Source: Gammaproteobacteria bacterium
GTDB taxonomy: Bacteria > Pseudomonadota > Gammaproteobacteria > DSM-16500
Assembly: GCA_031291255.1 (NCBI GenBank)
Contig: JARLJN010000139.1
Coordinates: 1-33,343, forward strand
Direction of reading: 5' to 3'
Length of the DNA stretch: 33,343 nucleotides
Position 1 is the first letter of the stretch, and each line of letters begins with the position of its first letter. The notes below the pieces were generated by a model that was not told where the DNA came from, searched no databases, and saw only the letters and a list, made by a program, of their open reading frames with translations. This document shows positions 14,561 through 22,903 of the stretch, one piece after another. The position numbers and the translations under genes are program-made.

Positions 14561-16192
14561 ATGCGTAAAAGTCATTTACTTGCTATGAGCGCTATATCAT
14601 TAGCGTGTATGAATTCGTTGTATGCTGCGCAACCTGTAGATCTAAAAAATCAACCTATCTCTGTTTTGCAATCATTTATTTCTGTTCCAACTGCAAAAAA
14701 TAATAATCAAGCTGCGATTAAAACAATTAGCACGTCAGTCGATTTTAACCATACAGCTCATATACGTATGCAACAAACCTATGCAGGTGTGACAGTTTGG
14801 GGCAGTGATGCAGTAGCGCACGTTCCAAAAGCGACTAACGCCACCCTTGCTAATCTTAACTCACAAACCACGATGAACGGCATAGTGTACCAAGGTCTTA
14901 CCGAAGACTTGGGATCTGTGAATGAGAGTTTGTCTAGTTCAGTTCAAATGAACAAAGCATTAACTCATGCATTTGCACTTTATCAAAATGAAACAGGCAT
15001 TAAGCAATTAGACCAATCAAAATCAAAAATTTCCTTACTCGTATACGTAGATAAACAAAATAAAGCTCATTGGTCATATTTGATTACCTTTCTTGCCAGT
15101 GAAAAAAGTGGCATGCCAGCACAACCGACTTATATTTTAGATGCTAATACTTTTTCAATCTATGAATATTGGAATGATGTACAAACACTAGATGATACTA
15201 TAGGCGCAGGGTTTGGCGGCAATCCTAAAATGGGTAAGTTAGTTTATGATGGATTAAAAGGGGATTATCCATTACTTGATATCATGCGCGACAAGAATAA
15301 AAAAACCTGTTTTTTAAAAAATAAAAATGTAGTCGTTCAGGATTGCGCAAAAAATCCATTTCCATTTGGCGATGCTCCCGTTGCTGAATTCAAGTGTGAT
15401 ACAGTTGATGCAGATCATAACAAAGCATATTGGGATGGTGATTTAGATAAAGTGAACGAAGGTTATTCACCGGCAAATGATGCATTGTATATAGGTGAAG
15501 TGATTAAAGACATGTATCAAAAATGGTATCAAGTTCCTGTCTTATCTACGAATGGCAAGGCTATGGTGTTGAAATTAAATGTGCATGCAAAAGATTTTTC
15601 AGGCCAAGTCATGGATAACGCATTTTTCTTGAGTTTAACGAATGAAATGTATTTTGGTGACGGCATTAAAATGTTTTATCCATTAACATCATTAGGTGTA
15701 GGGGCTCATGAAATTAGTCATGGATTTACTTCACAACATTCTAATCTAACTTATCAAAAGCAATCGGGTGGTTTGAATGAGGCTTATTCAGATATGGCTG
15801 CACAAGCTGCTGAGTTTTATTCACAAGGTAAAAACAGCTGGCAAATAGGACCAGAGATAGTCAAAGGTGAGGGTGCATTACGTTATATGGATGATCCTAC
15901 TAAGGATGGAAAGTCTATAGGCAATGCTAAAGATTACAATGATACTCTGAATGTCCATTACACCAGTGGTGTATTCAATAAAGCATTTTACTTGCTGGGC
16001 ACATCCAAAGATTGGAATACCAAAAAAGCATTCGACGTAATGGTTAAAGCAAATATGGACTACTGGACTGCTAATACCACTTTTGACGAAGCTGCATGCG
16101 GTGTTGTTAAAGCAACTCAAGATTATAAATATGACGTTGAAGCAGTAAAAGCTGCATTTAATGGCGTAGGCGTTAATGTTGATAAATGCTAA
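14561..16192 (+). CDS. Secreted zinc metalloprotease, M4 (thermolysin) family, ProA/Msp-like
   Basis: 543-aa preproenzyme. It has a signal peptide (KSHLLAMSAISLACMNSLYA, cut near AA-QP). An FTP/PepSY-type propeptide follows (about 30-200, with FNHTAHIRMQQTYAGVTVWG). The catalytic domain carries H383-E384-I-S-H387. The third zinc ligand is E407 in GGLNEAYSD; the 23-residue distance from E384 equals that of thermolysin. C-terminal features include NVHYTSGVFNKAFYLL and the helical lobe. The length and plan match Legionella ProA (Msp), a type II secretion substrate that cleaves host proteins. It has its own promoter and is followed at once by a hairpin. All catalytic residues are intact. Confidence 0.95.
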   Translation: MRKSHLLAMSAISLACMNSLYAAQPVDLKNQPISVLQSFISVPTAKNNNQAAIKTISTSVDFNHTAHIRMQQTYAGVTVWGSDAVAHVPKATNATLANLNSQTTMNGIVYQGLTEDLGSVNESLSSSVQMNKALTHAFALYQNETGIKQLDQSKSKISLLVYVDKQNKAHWSYLITFLASEKSGMPAQPTYILDANTFSIYEYWNDVQTLDDTIGAGFGGNPKMGKLVYDGLKGDYPLLDIMRDKNKKTCFLKNKNVVVQDCAKNPFPFGDAPVAEFKCDTVDADHNKAYWDGDLDKVNEGYSPANDALYIGEVIKDMYQKWYQVPVLSTNGKAMVLKLNVHAKDFSGQVMDNAFFLSLTNEMYFGDGIKMFYPLTSLGVGAHEISHGFTSQHSNLTYQKQSGGLNEAYSDMAAQAAEFYSQGKNSWQIGPEIVKGEGALRYMDDPTKDGKSIGNAKDYNDTLNVHYTSGVFNKAFYLLGTSKDWNTKKAFDVMVKANMDYWTANTTFDEAACGVVKATQDYKYDVEAVKAAFNGVGVNVDKC

Positions 16193-16198
16193 ACATGA

Positions 16199-16234
16199 GG
16201 TGGGTTACGGTGCAAAAATCGCACCTAACCCACC
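16199..16234. repeat. Hairpin immediately after the M4 protease stop
   Basis: GGTGGGTTA pairs with TAACCCACC, and inside it GGTGC pairs with GCACC, leaving one bulged C (16208) and a 7-nt loop. That is 14 bp of stem starting 7 nt after the stop codon. It probably stabilises or ends the transcript, although no U-tail follows. This repeat type is common between proteobacterial genes. Confidence 0.7.
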
Positions 16235-16248
16235 GAAACGTAAAAGTG

Positions 16249-16299
16249 TGTAGGTTGGGTTGCTTTACAAACCCAACACCCTCCTACGAAACCCAACAT
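16249..16299. repeat. R1 hairpin (short form) plus an R1 half copy
   Basis: 16249-16278 is a short R1 unit (GGTTGGGTT, CTTTACA, AACCCAACA). 16285-16299 is only the AACCCAACAT end of a second unit. Confidence 0.75.
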
Positions 16300-16309
16300 A
16301 ACGGAGACA

Positions 16310-16391
16310 GGAGAACAAGGGATGTTGGGTTTGTAAAGCAACCCAACCTACGACTTGTTGGGGATTTTAAAAAAAGAAAACCTTGTTCTCC
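16310..16391. repeat. Palindrome family P, copy D, with an R1 hairpin replacing its left arm and loop
   Basis: The right arm 16355-16391 is identical to the copy A right arm. Of the left arm only GGAGAACAAGG (16310-16320) remains, and it pairs perfectly with 16381-16391. The loop is reduced to GAC (16352-16354). The space between is filled by an R1 unit (16321-16351). Confidence 0.8.
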
Positions 16392-16401
16392 CATCATATT
16401 T

Positions 16402-16439
16402 ATGTTGGGTTTCGTAAAAGGCACTCAACCCAACCTACA
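16402..16439 (+). repeat. R1 hairpin repeat
   Basis: 38 bp identical to the copy at 9-46. It ends 26 nt before the P-type ATPase start. The whole 16199-16465 gap is made of repeats and I see no gene in it. Confidence 0.85.
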
Positions 16440-16465
16440 ACTATTGGAAACACATGGAATAGCCC

Positions 16466-19400
16466 ATGAAAACGCGTGTTTATTCATTCTTCAATTCTAA
16501 TACTAATCCCTCACCTTCTTTACCGCTTATTTCAGTTATGTCAGTTTCAGGAAAAAAAGCGGATAGAACACAATATGCAAATGAGCAGTATCATTATCTT
16601 GAGAGCTTAATCAGTAGAACTCTCAAAGAAGTGACACAAGCTATGAGTATTACATTCTCATTAGATAAAATTAAATTAAAACAATTCAAGAAAATAATTT
16701 TACCTATAATCATATCCAGTTTTTCTTATGCTTCTAGTGATTATGTGTTTAAAGGGTTAAGCCAAGCTAGCACTCAGACAGATGATTATGATTTTGTTTT
16801 TAAGTTTTTGATGGGCTCAGCAATCATTACCTACTCTTCAGTTCATAGATTAACTGAAAATAAAATTGCGTCTAGTTTACAATTTTCAATGGTTGCGGCC
16901 AGTGAATTATTAGCGGCGACTTACTTATATACTGCAAGTTTTGCAGGCAGTCGAAAATTATTAGAAGGGATGTTATCAAATAGTTATTCTTTACTTTATA
17001 GCCTTGCTGCAAGCTCTTTGGTTATTCCAGGCGTGATTTCATATACTGCACAAAAGTATCAGCAATTAGCACTGAATTTACAATACAAGCAGGGTGCTCA
17101 GCGTTCAGATACTGCGTTGATTGCATCTGGATTAACACCTATTGCGAATACCTATTTGATAGCTAATGCATTATTAACCCAAGAAATAATGAGTGTCTCT
17201 CGTACGTTTCAATTAGGCTTAATTGCAAATAATATTTTGAATGATAAAGGATGGGTTAGACAATTACGAAATCTTCCTGCGATGTTAATTGATATAGTGC
17301 CTCAAATTGTCAGAAAAATGTTAGTGCAGTTACAAAAGATTGAACATGATTATGTTAAGAATACACACAAACATTATATTTTGAAATTCAATCAACACGG
17401 AAGTGAGTTGGTTGTTGTAAATCGTTATGAATTGCGCAGCGGCGATTTAGTTTGGTGCGGAAATAATTTTGATCCTCATTCTGTTCCTCTCTCAGGTGAA
17501 ATATTTTCATTTAAACGTGATGAAGAAAATGCTTTTACCAACATACCCCAAGAAGATTGTGACTTTCGTGTTAACTTAAAAATGTATACAGGTGAAAATA
17601 TTTGGTTTAAATGTAAAACCGCAAATAACCTGAATACAGGGTTTAAAAATGTGGATCAAAAAATGATTCAAGAGGGTAAGCAGCTCGCTATATTAGATGG
17701 TGCTGAGATCGATTTTTGTGGTCATCCAGAAAACTTTTTTGTACGCGTTGCTAGAAAAAAAGAAATTATTTTAGATAGCAGCTTTGAAAAAAAATCCATG
17801 ATTAACAGCATCATTAACCAATATAAACAAAATAATATTTTGTATGCATTAGCCTTATCTGCATCATTGGGTATGTATTTTGGTGCAGATGCGACGGGTA
17901 AATTTACGAATTCAGTCAGATTATTGTTTTCATTATTTCAAATGATTATTCCTTTTTCCGAATCATTTTTAAGAGAAATGATTAACAGTAAAATGTTGAA
18001 AGAGATGAATAAAGAATTACACAATATGCCATTAGAATCTGTAGATGCGTTGAGAGTCGTAGATCTGTGTAATGTGATGGGTGGATATTATCCAGATAAA
18101 TTTCCTAAGGGCGCTGTGATAGTCTCAGATAAAACAGGTACGCTAACAACAACTAAAATGAAAGTTGATGGATATTGGACATCAAGTATGCCCAGCCGCG
18201 TTCAAAAAACAAGGATCACAAATGAGATAGCAGATAAAGAAAATTATTATCCTTCTGATATCAATGAGCAAATTGATAGTTTTGAAACATTTTGTTTAGC
18301 CTTTACAAATAATGAAAAAGAATTAGAGCCGGAAGAACATGCAATTTTGAAACATTTTAAAAAAATATTTAATGATGATAGTTTGATGATTGAAAGAGTC
18401 AGTAACAATCACTTTAAAAAAACAATTAAAATTGATGGGCAAACAAAACATGTTGAAACAATTCATTTAGGATTATTTTTAAATTTTGGCGGCAGGTTGA
18501 CTATAGTATCAGATAAAACAGGACAATATTTCGTATTTTGTGGTATTCCAAAAAGTAACATGTTTGCTGATACACCATTATTAAATACCTATGAGGAAAT
18601 GACAACTCGCACTGGCATATTATCAAGAGATTGGTGTATTGCAAAAACAGTTCTGTCATCCTCGCTGTATACGCAATTATTATCTGCACATACTAATGAT
18701 GATAAAGAAAGTATAACTAAGATAGTCAGCGATACGATTTTAAAGCATTTAAAACATGTTTGTACTTTCTTAATTGATAATCCAGTAAAAGACGGTGTTC
18801 AGGATTTTATTCCAAACTGTAATACTATAGGTGTTCCAGTATTGGTTGCAACAGGGGATACAGCAAAAGCGGCTCATAATATCGCAAAAGTGCTTTGTGC
18901 TTCACATATTAAAAATATACATACTATCAAAGCATACGAACAACTCAATCATGATGAATTAATATTAGAAAATGATTTTAAAAATGAAACAGTCGTTTTT
19001 GCAGGTATTAATAATACTGTGCTGAGATATTTAGATATTCTAATGAGTAAAAAAATAAATAGCCGGCCTACTATTATTTTCGCTGAAATGAGTACGCAGG
19101 ATAAAGGCATGTTAGCGCGATTTTTGAAAGCCATGGGTTATTTTGTTATTGCAAATGGTGATGGAACGAATGATATTGCAATGATGAAAGCAGCTGACCT
19201 TGTGTTCGCTCATACGGCAAAAGATGGATCTTATGCACCTGGTGTAAGACTATATGCAAATATTAATGATGTTCAAGTGAGAAAGTTAACGCATTCTAAT
19301 GAATCATTTTATCACTTGTTTGATATACACAGACGTCAAAACAGTCTCTTTATGAAACCATTTATTCGTATTGCTAACGTACAAGAAATGCCTAGTTACG

Positions 19401-19891
19401 TTTTAATATTCAAAAGCATAAAAATTGGTTTTGAGTTAATGAAAGCATTAGGTTATACAGATGTTGAAGAAATTTGGCAGCAACATTTATTGAGTATTGC
19501 GTTTGATTTAATTTGGTTGTGGGTAGCATTTACAAAAATCAATCAGCATTCTGACTTGCCAGTGAATAATGAGCATATCGCACGTTCGAATTTACCTATT
19601 AAATGCATGATGCTCACATTGGCGCTTGCAACTATGGAATCATTTTTTTGTTATGCTGCATTTGGCAAAACAACTGATATAACCTTAATGATTTTAAAAT
19701 TAAGTTTTTTATCCACTCTATTAACGAGTTTCTTATCTGGTTTTCGCGACGTACAACGTGAAGAGCATGACAACGAAATAAATGTAAGTGCACAACGAGG
19801 GACTTTATTTAATCATCCCAGTCATTCTTCAAGTGTTACTCATGCATCTTTATCGAGTGCTAGCAATGTAAAAAATATTTATTCCATGTAA
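16466..19891 (+). CDS. Divergent P-type ATPase (subfamily unclear)
   Basis: 1141-aa P-type ATPase. The phosphorylated Asp is D555 in VSDKTGTLTTTK. The actuator TGE is T375-E377 (YTGEN). The hinge is G898-D-G-T-N-D903 (ANGDGTNDIAMMKAADL), and a GDT...A element (VATGDTAKAAHNIAKVL) precedes it. Several hydrophobic segments lie before the actuator domain (about 60-230), a pair near 450-500, and about three in the C-terminal 140 residues. The M4-like helix reads QMIIPFSESF, nearer to the P-S motif of P4 flippases than to CPC or PEGL. GDGTND is more like P5 or KdpB. Cargo is therefore unknown. The long N-terminus and a Ser/His-rich tail are unusual. ATG 16466 has only a weak GGAA upstream; ATG 16535 is an alternative. 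Confidence 0.82.
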   Translation: MKTRVYSFFNSNTNPSPSLPLISVMSVSGKKADRTQYANEQYHYLESLISRTLKEVTQAMSITFSLDKIKLKQFKKIILPIIISSFSYASSDYVFKGLSQASTQTDDYDFVFKFLMGSAIITYSSVHRLTENKIASSLQFSMVAASELLAATYLYTASFAGSRKLLEGMLSNSYSLLYSLAASSLVIPGVISYTAQKYQQLALNLQYKQGAQRSDTALIASGLTPIANTYLIANALLTQEIMSVSRTFQLGLIANNILNDKGWVRQLRNLPAMLIDIVPQIVRKMLVQLQKIEHDYVKNTHKHYILKFNQHGSELVVVNRYELRSGDLVWCGNNFDPHSVPLSGEIFSFKRDEENAFTNIPQEDCDFRVNLKMYTGENIWFKCKTANNLNTGFKNVDQKMIQEGKQLAILDGAEIDFCGHPENFFVRVARKKEIILDSSFEKKSMINSIINQYKQNNILYALALSASLGMYFGADATGKFTNSVRLLFSLFQMIIPFSESFLREMINSKMLKEMNKELHNMPLESVDALRVVDLCNVMGGYYPDKFPKGAVIVSDKTGTLTTTKMKVDGYWTSSMPSRVQKTRITNEIADKENYYPSDINEQIDSFETFCLAFTNNEKELEPEEHAILKHFKKIFNDDSLMIERVSNNHFKKTIKIDGQTKHVETIHLGLFLNFGGRLTIVSDKTGQYFVFCGIPKSNMFADTPLLNTYEEMTTRTGILSRDWCIAKTVLSSSLYTQLLSAHTNDDKESITKIVSDTILKHLKHVCTFLIDNPVKDGVQDFIPNCNTIGVPVLVATGDTAKAAHNIAKVLCASHIKNIHTIKAYEQLNHDELILENDFKNETVVFAGINNTVLRYLDILMSKKINSRPTIIFAEMSTQDKGMLARFLKAMGYFVIANGDGTNDIAMMKAADLVFAHTAKDGSYAPGVRLYANINDVQVRKLTHSNESFYHLFDIHRRQNSLFMKPFIRIANVQEMPSYVLIFKSIKIGFELMKALGYTDVEEIWQQHLLSIAFDLIWLWVAFTKINQHSDLPVNNEHIARSNLPIKCMMLTLALATMESFFCYAAFGKTTDITLMILKLSFLSTLLTSFLSGFRDVQREEHDNEINVSAQRGTLFNHPSHSSSVTHASLSSASNVKNIYSM

Positions 19892-19896
19892 GACTA

Positions 19897-19925
19897 TTGA
19901 CAATCATTTCACGTTGAGTGATTCT
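19897..19925 (+). promoter_or_regulatory. Possible promoter of the OMP/secreted-protein pair
   Basis: A consensus TTGACA (19897-19902) is followed after 17 bp by GATTCT (19920-19925), a weak -10. It begins 6 nt after the ATPase stop and would drive the gene starting at 19978. Confidence 0.4.
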
Positions 19926-19977
19926 AGCGAGCTTTCTCGCAACTCTCTTTTCTTACATTTTTAAAATGGATTTAATA

Positions 19978-20658
19978 ATGAAAAAAATATTCAAAATATC
20001 ATCCTTAATATTATTATCGTTAACAACTTCTAACATGGCACTTGCAACACAACGTGGAATCTATGGCGACCTAGGTTTAGGCTTAGGATTTGGCCCTAGT
20101 AATACTATAGTAAAAAGCGACTATTTTATTAATAGCGATGGAACACTTTCCGCAAACACGAGCGATCTTTACACTCTGAATACCCGTGGAGTGACTACAG
20201 GTTTCGTAAATTTAGGTTATAACTTCATTCCCTACTTTGGCGCAGAAGTGGATGTAACTTACTGGGGAAAACAAAATTTAACGAGTTTTGTAAGCAGTCT
20301 TACCACACAATCGGGTGAGTGGGATGGTAACTTACAAAGTTATTCCTATGGATTAAATGGAGTGGGTTATTTACCACTGGATGACAAAATAAATTTATTT
20401 GCAAAATTAGGTTTTGCAATGCTGAATTCTAAGCTAACCGTAAATGATCCCACTGGTTCAATCTTTTTTAACCCAGGCTCTTATAGAATGACATCAAATG
20501 AGCCCAGTTTAGTTTATGGAGCAGGAGCACTCTATCAAATTAATAAATATCTTGCTGGAGAGCTGGAATGGAAAGGGCTAAATCGCTTTAGTGATAGTCG
20601 CATTAGTAACATTAATTACAATTTAATTTCTATAGCATTGCGATTTACATTTAAGTAA
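19978..20658 (+). CDS. Outer-membrane beta-barrel protein (porin/OmpA-like barrel)
   Basis: 226-aa precursor. The signal peptide is KKIFKISSLILLSLTTSNMALA, cut before TQRG. The mature part starts with GIYGDLGLGLGFG and shows alternating hydrophobic/polar strands: TGFVNLGYNFIPYFGAEVDVTYWG, YSYGLNGVGYLPL, INLFAKLGFAML, YLAGELEWKGL. The final strand is LISIALRFTFK, an aromatic end as needed for outer-membrane assembly. The size fits an eight-stranded barrel of the opacity/OmpA-like superfamily. ATG 19978 is preferred to the in-frame 19918 and 19966 starts because it begins the signal peptide exactly. The next gene follows after 18 nt, so the two are probably co-transcribed. Confidence 0.85.
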   Translation: MKKIFKISSLILLSLTTSNMALATQRGIYGDLGLGLGFGPSNTIVKSDYFINSDGTLSANTSDLYTLNTRGVTTGFVNLGYNFIPYFGAEVDVTYWGKQNLTSFVSSLTTQSGEWDGNLQSYSYGLNGVGYLPLDDKINLFAKLGFAMLNSKLTVNDPTGSIFFNPGSYRMTSNEPSLVYGAGALYQINKYLAGELEWKGLNRFSDSRISNINYNLISIALRFTFK

Positions 20659-20676
20659 TTTTTAAGGAAGAAAAAG

Positions 20677-22389
20677 ATGTCCAAATTATTTTTTTATTTA
20701 TTAGGATTATTCTCCTTAATAAGTTTTATTATATCTAATACAGCATTTTCAGACGTACCTACCAAAAAACCAGCACAGCCTCTATCAACGTTGTCGGTGT
20801 CAACGGCTTTATATCATGATGTATCACTTCCATTAGTTGATATGAAAATGACAGTGCCAACTTCTGTGAAGAATCATATAGTCCCGCTAGGACGGCTTCC
20901 GTTCTATCACTCTCCCGTTAAAAATGTAATGCAACGTGATACAGCCATTCAAACCACATTAAGATTACCCTTACCGGTAACCCCAGGTGTAGCAATGCAA
21001 GGATTAGGTTCAGGTTTTGTGAATGCAGACGGAACGCCATACTCAGTGACGAGTACGCCTTCTGATGTGAATCTTGATGTGGGAAGAAATTTTATTGTTC
21101 AATGGGTCAATACGTCTTTTGCAGTGTTTGATAAAGCTGGACGTTTGCTTCAAGGTCAAATCCCTGGTAATACGTTATGGAGTGGCTTTCCAGGACGTTG
21201 TGCGACGAATAATGATGGCGATCCCATTGTTAAATACGATAGGTTAGCGAATCGTTGGGTCATGACTCAATTTGTTTCGTCTGCACCTTATCGCCAATGT
21301 ATTGCAATTTCTCAAACAGAAGATCCACGCGGTGCATATAATCGTTATGAGTTCGATTTTGGAAATTCCTTTAATGATTATGGAAAATTAGGTGTTTGGC
21401 CAGATGCGTACTACATGAGTTTTAATATCTTTCAAAATAATAATTTTGCCGGTGGTCAGGCATGTGCTTTTGAAAGAGATAAAATGTTGGTAGGGGATGC
21501 AAGTGCTAGAATGCTTTGTTCGGCGCTGCAGACTGATAGTTTGCTTCCAGCGGATTTAGATGGTACCACTTTGCCGCCAAACGGATCTCCTAATTATTTT
21601 GCCGGGTTTGATAGAGCAGGTCTTCCTAATCCACCTGATGATTTTACTGGAGTTAAACAGAATATAAATGCTCTAAGCAGTATCCACATATGGAAAATGC
21701 AAGTTAACTGGTCGAATGTAAATTTATCTACATTTACCGGCCCTACTAATATACTTGTCAGACCATTCAATTTGCTCACTGGTAATTGTGGTGAACCTGA
21801 TGCATCACAAAGTGGAAATTGTGTCCCACAAAAAGGAACAACAGACAAACTTAGCGTGATTGATCAGGATTTTATGTATCGATTAGCGTATAGAAATTTT
21901 GGAAACTATCAAACTTTATTACTGAATCACGTAGTTAATGCAGGTGATTTAGTTGCGGGTGTGCGTTGGTATGAAATTCGAATAAGGGATAACTACATAG
22001 ATATCTATCAACAAAGTACTTATACACAACCTGATGGCGTTTCCCGTTGGTACGCGAGTATTGCAATGGATAAAATGGGAAATATAGGTTTAGGTTACAA
22101 TGCTTCAGGCAGTTACATGTATCCATCAGTACGCTATACAGGCCGCGTATTTATGGATCAGCTAAATACAATGCGATCTGAAAAATCTATCATTGAAGGA
22201 TTTGGATCACAACTGCAGCCAACAAGTGGTACAGATAAAAGAAATCGATGGGATGACTATACTAGTTTGGTGGTTGATCCCAGTGATGACTGTACTTTTT
22301 GGTATACAGCACAATACATGCGATCAACCGCTGAATCGGGTAACTGGAGCACTTATATAGGATCATTTAAATTTAATAATTGCCGATAA
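20677..22389 (+). CDS. Secreted protein of unknown function, 570 aa
   Basis: N-terminal signal peptide (KLFFYLLGLFSLISFIISNTAFS, cut before DVPTKK). The rest is hydrophilic, Gly/Asn/Asp/Trp-rich and mostly beta: LDVGRNFIVQWVNTSFAVFDKAG, DPIVKYDRLANRWVMTQFVS, KLGVWPDAYYMSFNIF, ARWYEI-type strands. Repeated 'D+.a.RW' and aromatic strand motifs suggest a beta-propeller-like fold; I cannot name a family. Paired Cys (e.g. FPGRCATNNDG, YRQCIAIS, GNCGEPD...GNCVP) fit an exported, disulphide-bonded protein. AAGGAAG precedes ATG 20677, 18 nt after the barrel gene, so a shared operon and perhaps surface association are likely (inference). Confidence 0.8.
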   Translation: MSKLFFYLLGLFSLISFIISNTAFSDVPTKKPAQPLSTLSVSTALYHDVSLPLVDMKMTVPTSVKNHIVPLGRLPFYHSPVKNVMQRDTAIQTTLRLPLPVTPGVAMQGLGSGFVNADGTPYSVTSTPSDVNLDVGRNFIVQWVNTSFAVFDKAGRLLQGQIPGNTLWSGFPGRCATNNDGDPIVKYDRLANRWVMTQFVSSAPYRQCIAISQTEDPRGAYNRYEFDFGNSFNDYGKLGVWPDAYYMSFNIFQNNNFAGGQACAFERDKMLVGDASARMLCSALQTDSLLPADLDGTTLPPNGSPNYFAGFDRAGLPNPPDDFTGVKQNINALSSIHIWKMQVNWSNVNLSTFTGPTNILVRPFNLLTGNCGEPDASQSGNCVPQKGTTDKLSVIDQDFMYRLAYRNFGNYQTLLLNHVVNAGDLVAGVRWYEIRIRDNYIDIYQQSTYTQPDGVSRWYASIAMDKMGNIGLGYNASGSYMYPSVRYTGRVFMDQLNTMRSEKSIIEGFGSQLQPTSGTDKRNRWDDYTSLVVDPSDDCTFWYTAQYMRSTAESGNWSTYIGSFKFNNCR

Positions 22390-22406
22390 ATGTACCTGGC
22401 TTCTGC

Positions 22407-22740
22407 GTAGCCCGGATTGAGCCATAGCCTCACCCATAAATATTTGGCCTTTTGAAAATGAATAGAACGCCCCCTCTCTTCCCGTGCTTTTTGCGGGAGG
22501 AGAGGGTTGGGGAGAGGAGGGCTTAAATTTCATATTCAAATGTTATTGATGCTACTACAACATTTTTATAGTTTCATTTCCCCAAAAAAATGTATTAATA
22601 ATTTTTTAAACCGTTGTACAAGGAAGTTTTAACCCTCCTCTCCCCAACCCTCTCCTCCCGCAAAAAAGCACGGGAAGAGAGGGGGCGTTCTATTCATTTT
22701 TATGGGTAAGGCTATGGGTTGAGCACAGCGAAAATCCGGG
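22407..22740. repeat. Large nested inverted repeat (arms ~67 bp near-perfect, up to ~115 bp)
   Basis: 22455-22521 and 22633-22700 are reverse complements with a one-A length difference; both contain CCCCCTCTCTTCCCGTGC and GGGTTGGGGAGAGGAGGG. The similarity continues outward (CCATAGCC/GGCTATGG, then the CCCGGATT family), broken by a ~17-nt insertion in the left arm and extra bases in the right. The ~111-nt centre holds no ORF. It occupies the gap between the secreted 570-aa protein and the Lon-like gene. I see no gene in 22390-22903. Confidence 0.85.
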
Positions 22741-22767
22741 GTTGCTGGCTCCGATATTTGAAACCTA

Positions 22768-22801
22768 ACCCGTATTTTAGCTGAGCTCAATCCGGGCTGC
22801 G
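22768..22801 (-). repeat. Degenerate CCCGGATT-family (R3) unit
   Basis: AACCCGTATTTTAGCTGAGC followed by TCAATCCGGGCTGC is a decayed copy of the arm at 8957-8988, in the same orientation as the right side of the large inverted repeat. Confidence 0.6.
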
Positions 22802-22903
22802 TCAAGCAAAAAGCCCTTAATTAGCTTATAATAGTCATATCAAGTCTTTACTTAAACTATTCTATAAGTCAGATATCTATCTCTCTGATTTTAAAGGAGT
22901 TTA

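Noticed and set aside
16186..16500. 104-aa open frame between the protease and ATPase genes
   Set aside because: It is a translation of the R1 and P repeats and overlaps both neighbouring genes.
16466..19891. KdpB or heavy-metal ATPase assignment
   Set aside because: GDGTND alone resembles KdpB, but there is no CPC motif, no metal-binding domain, the protein is far longer, and no kdp genes are nearby.
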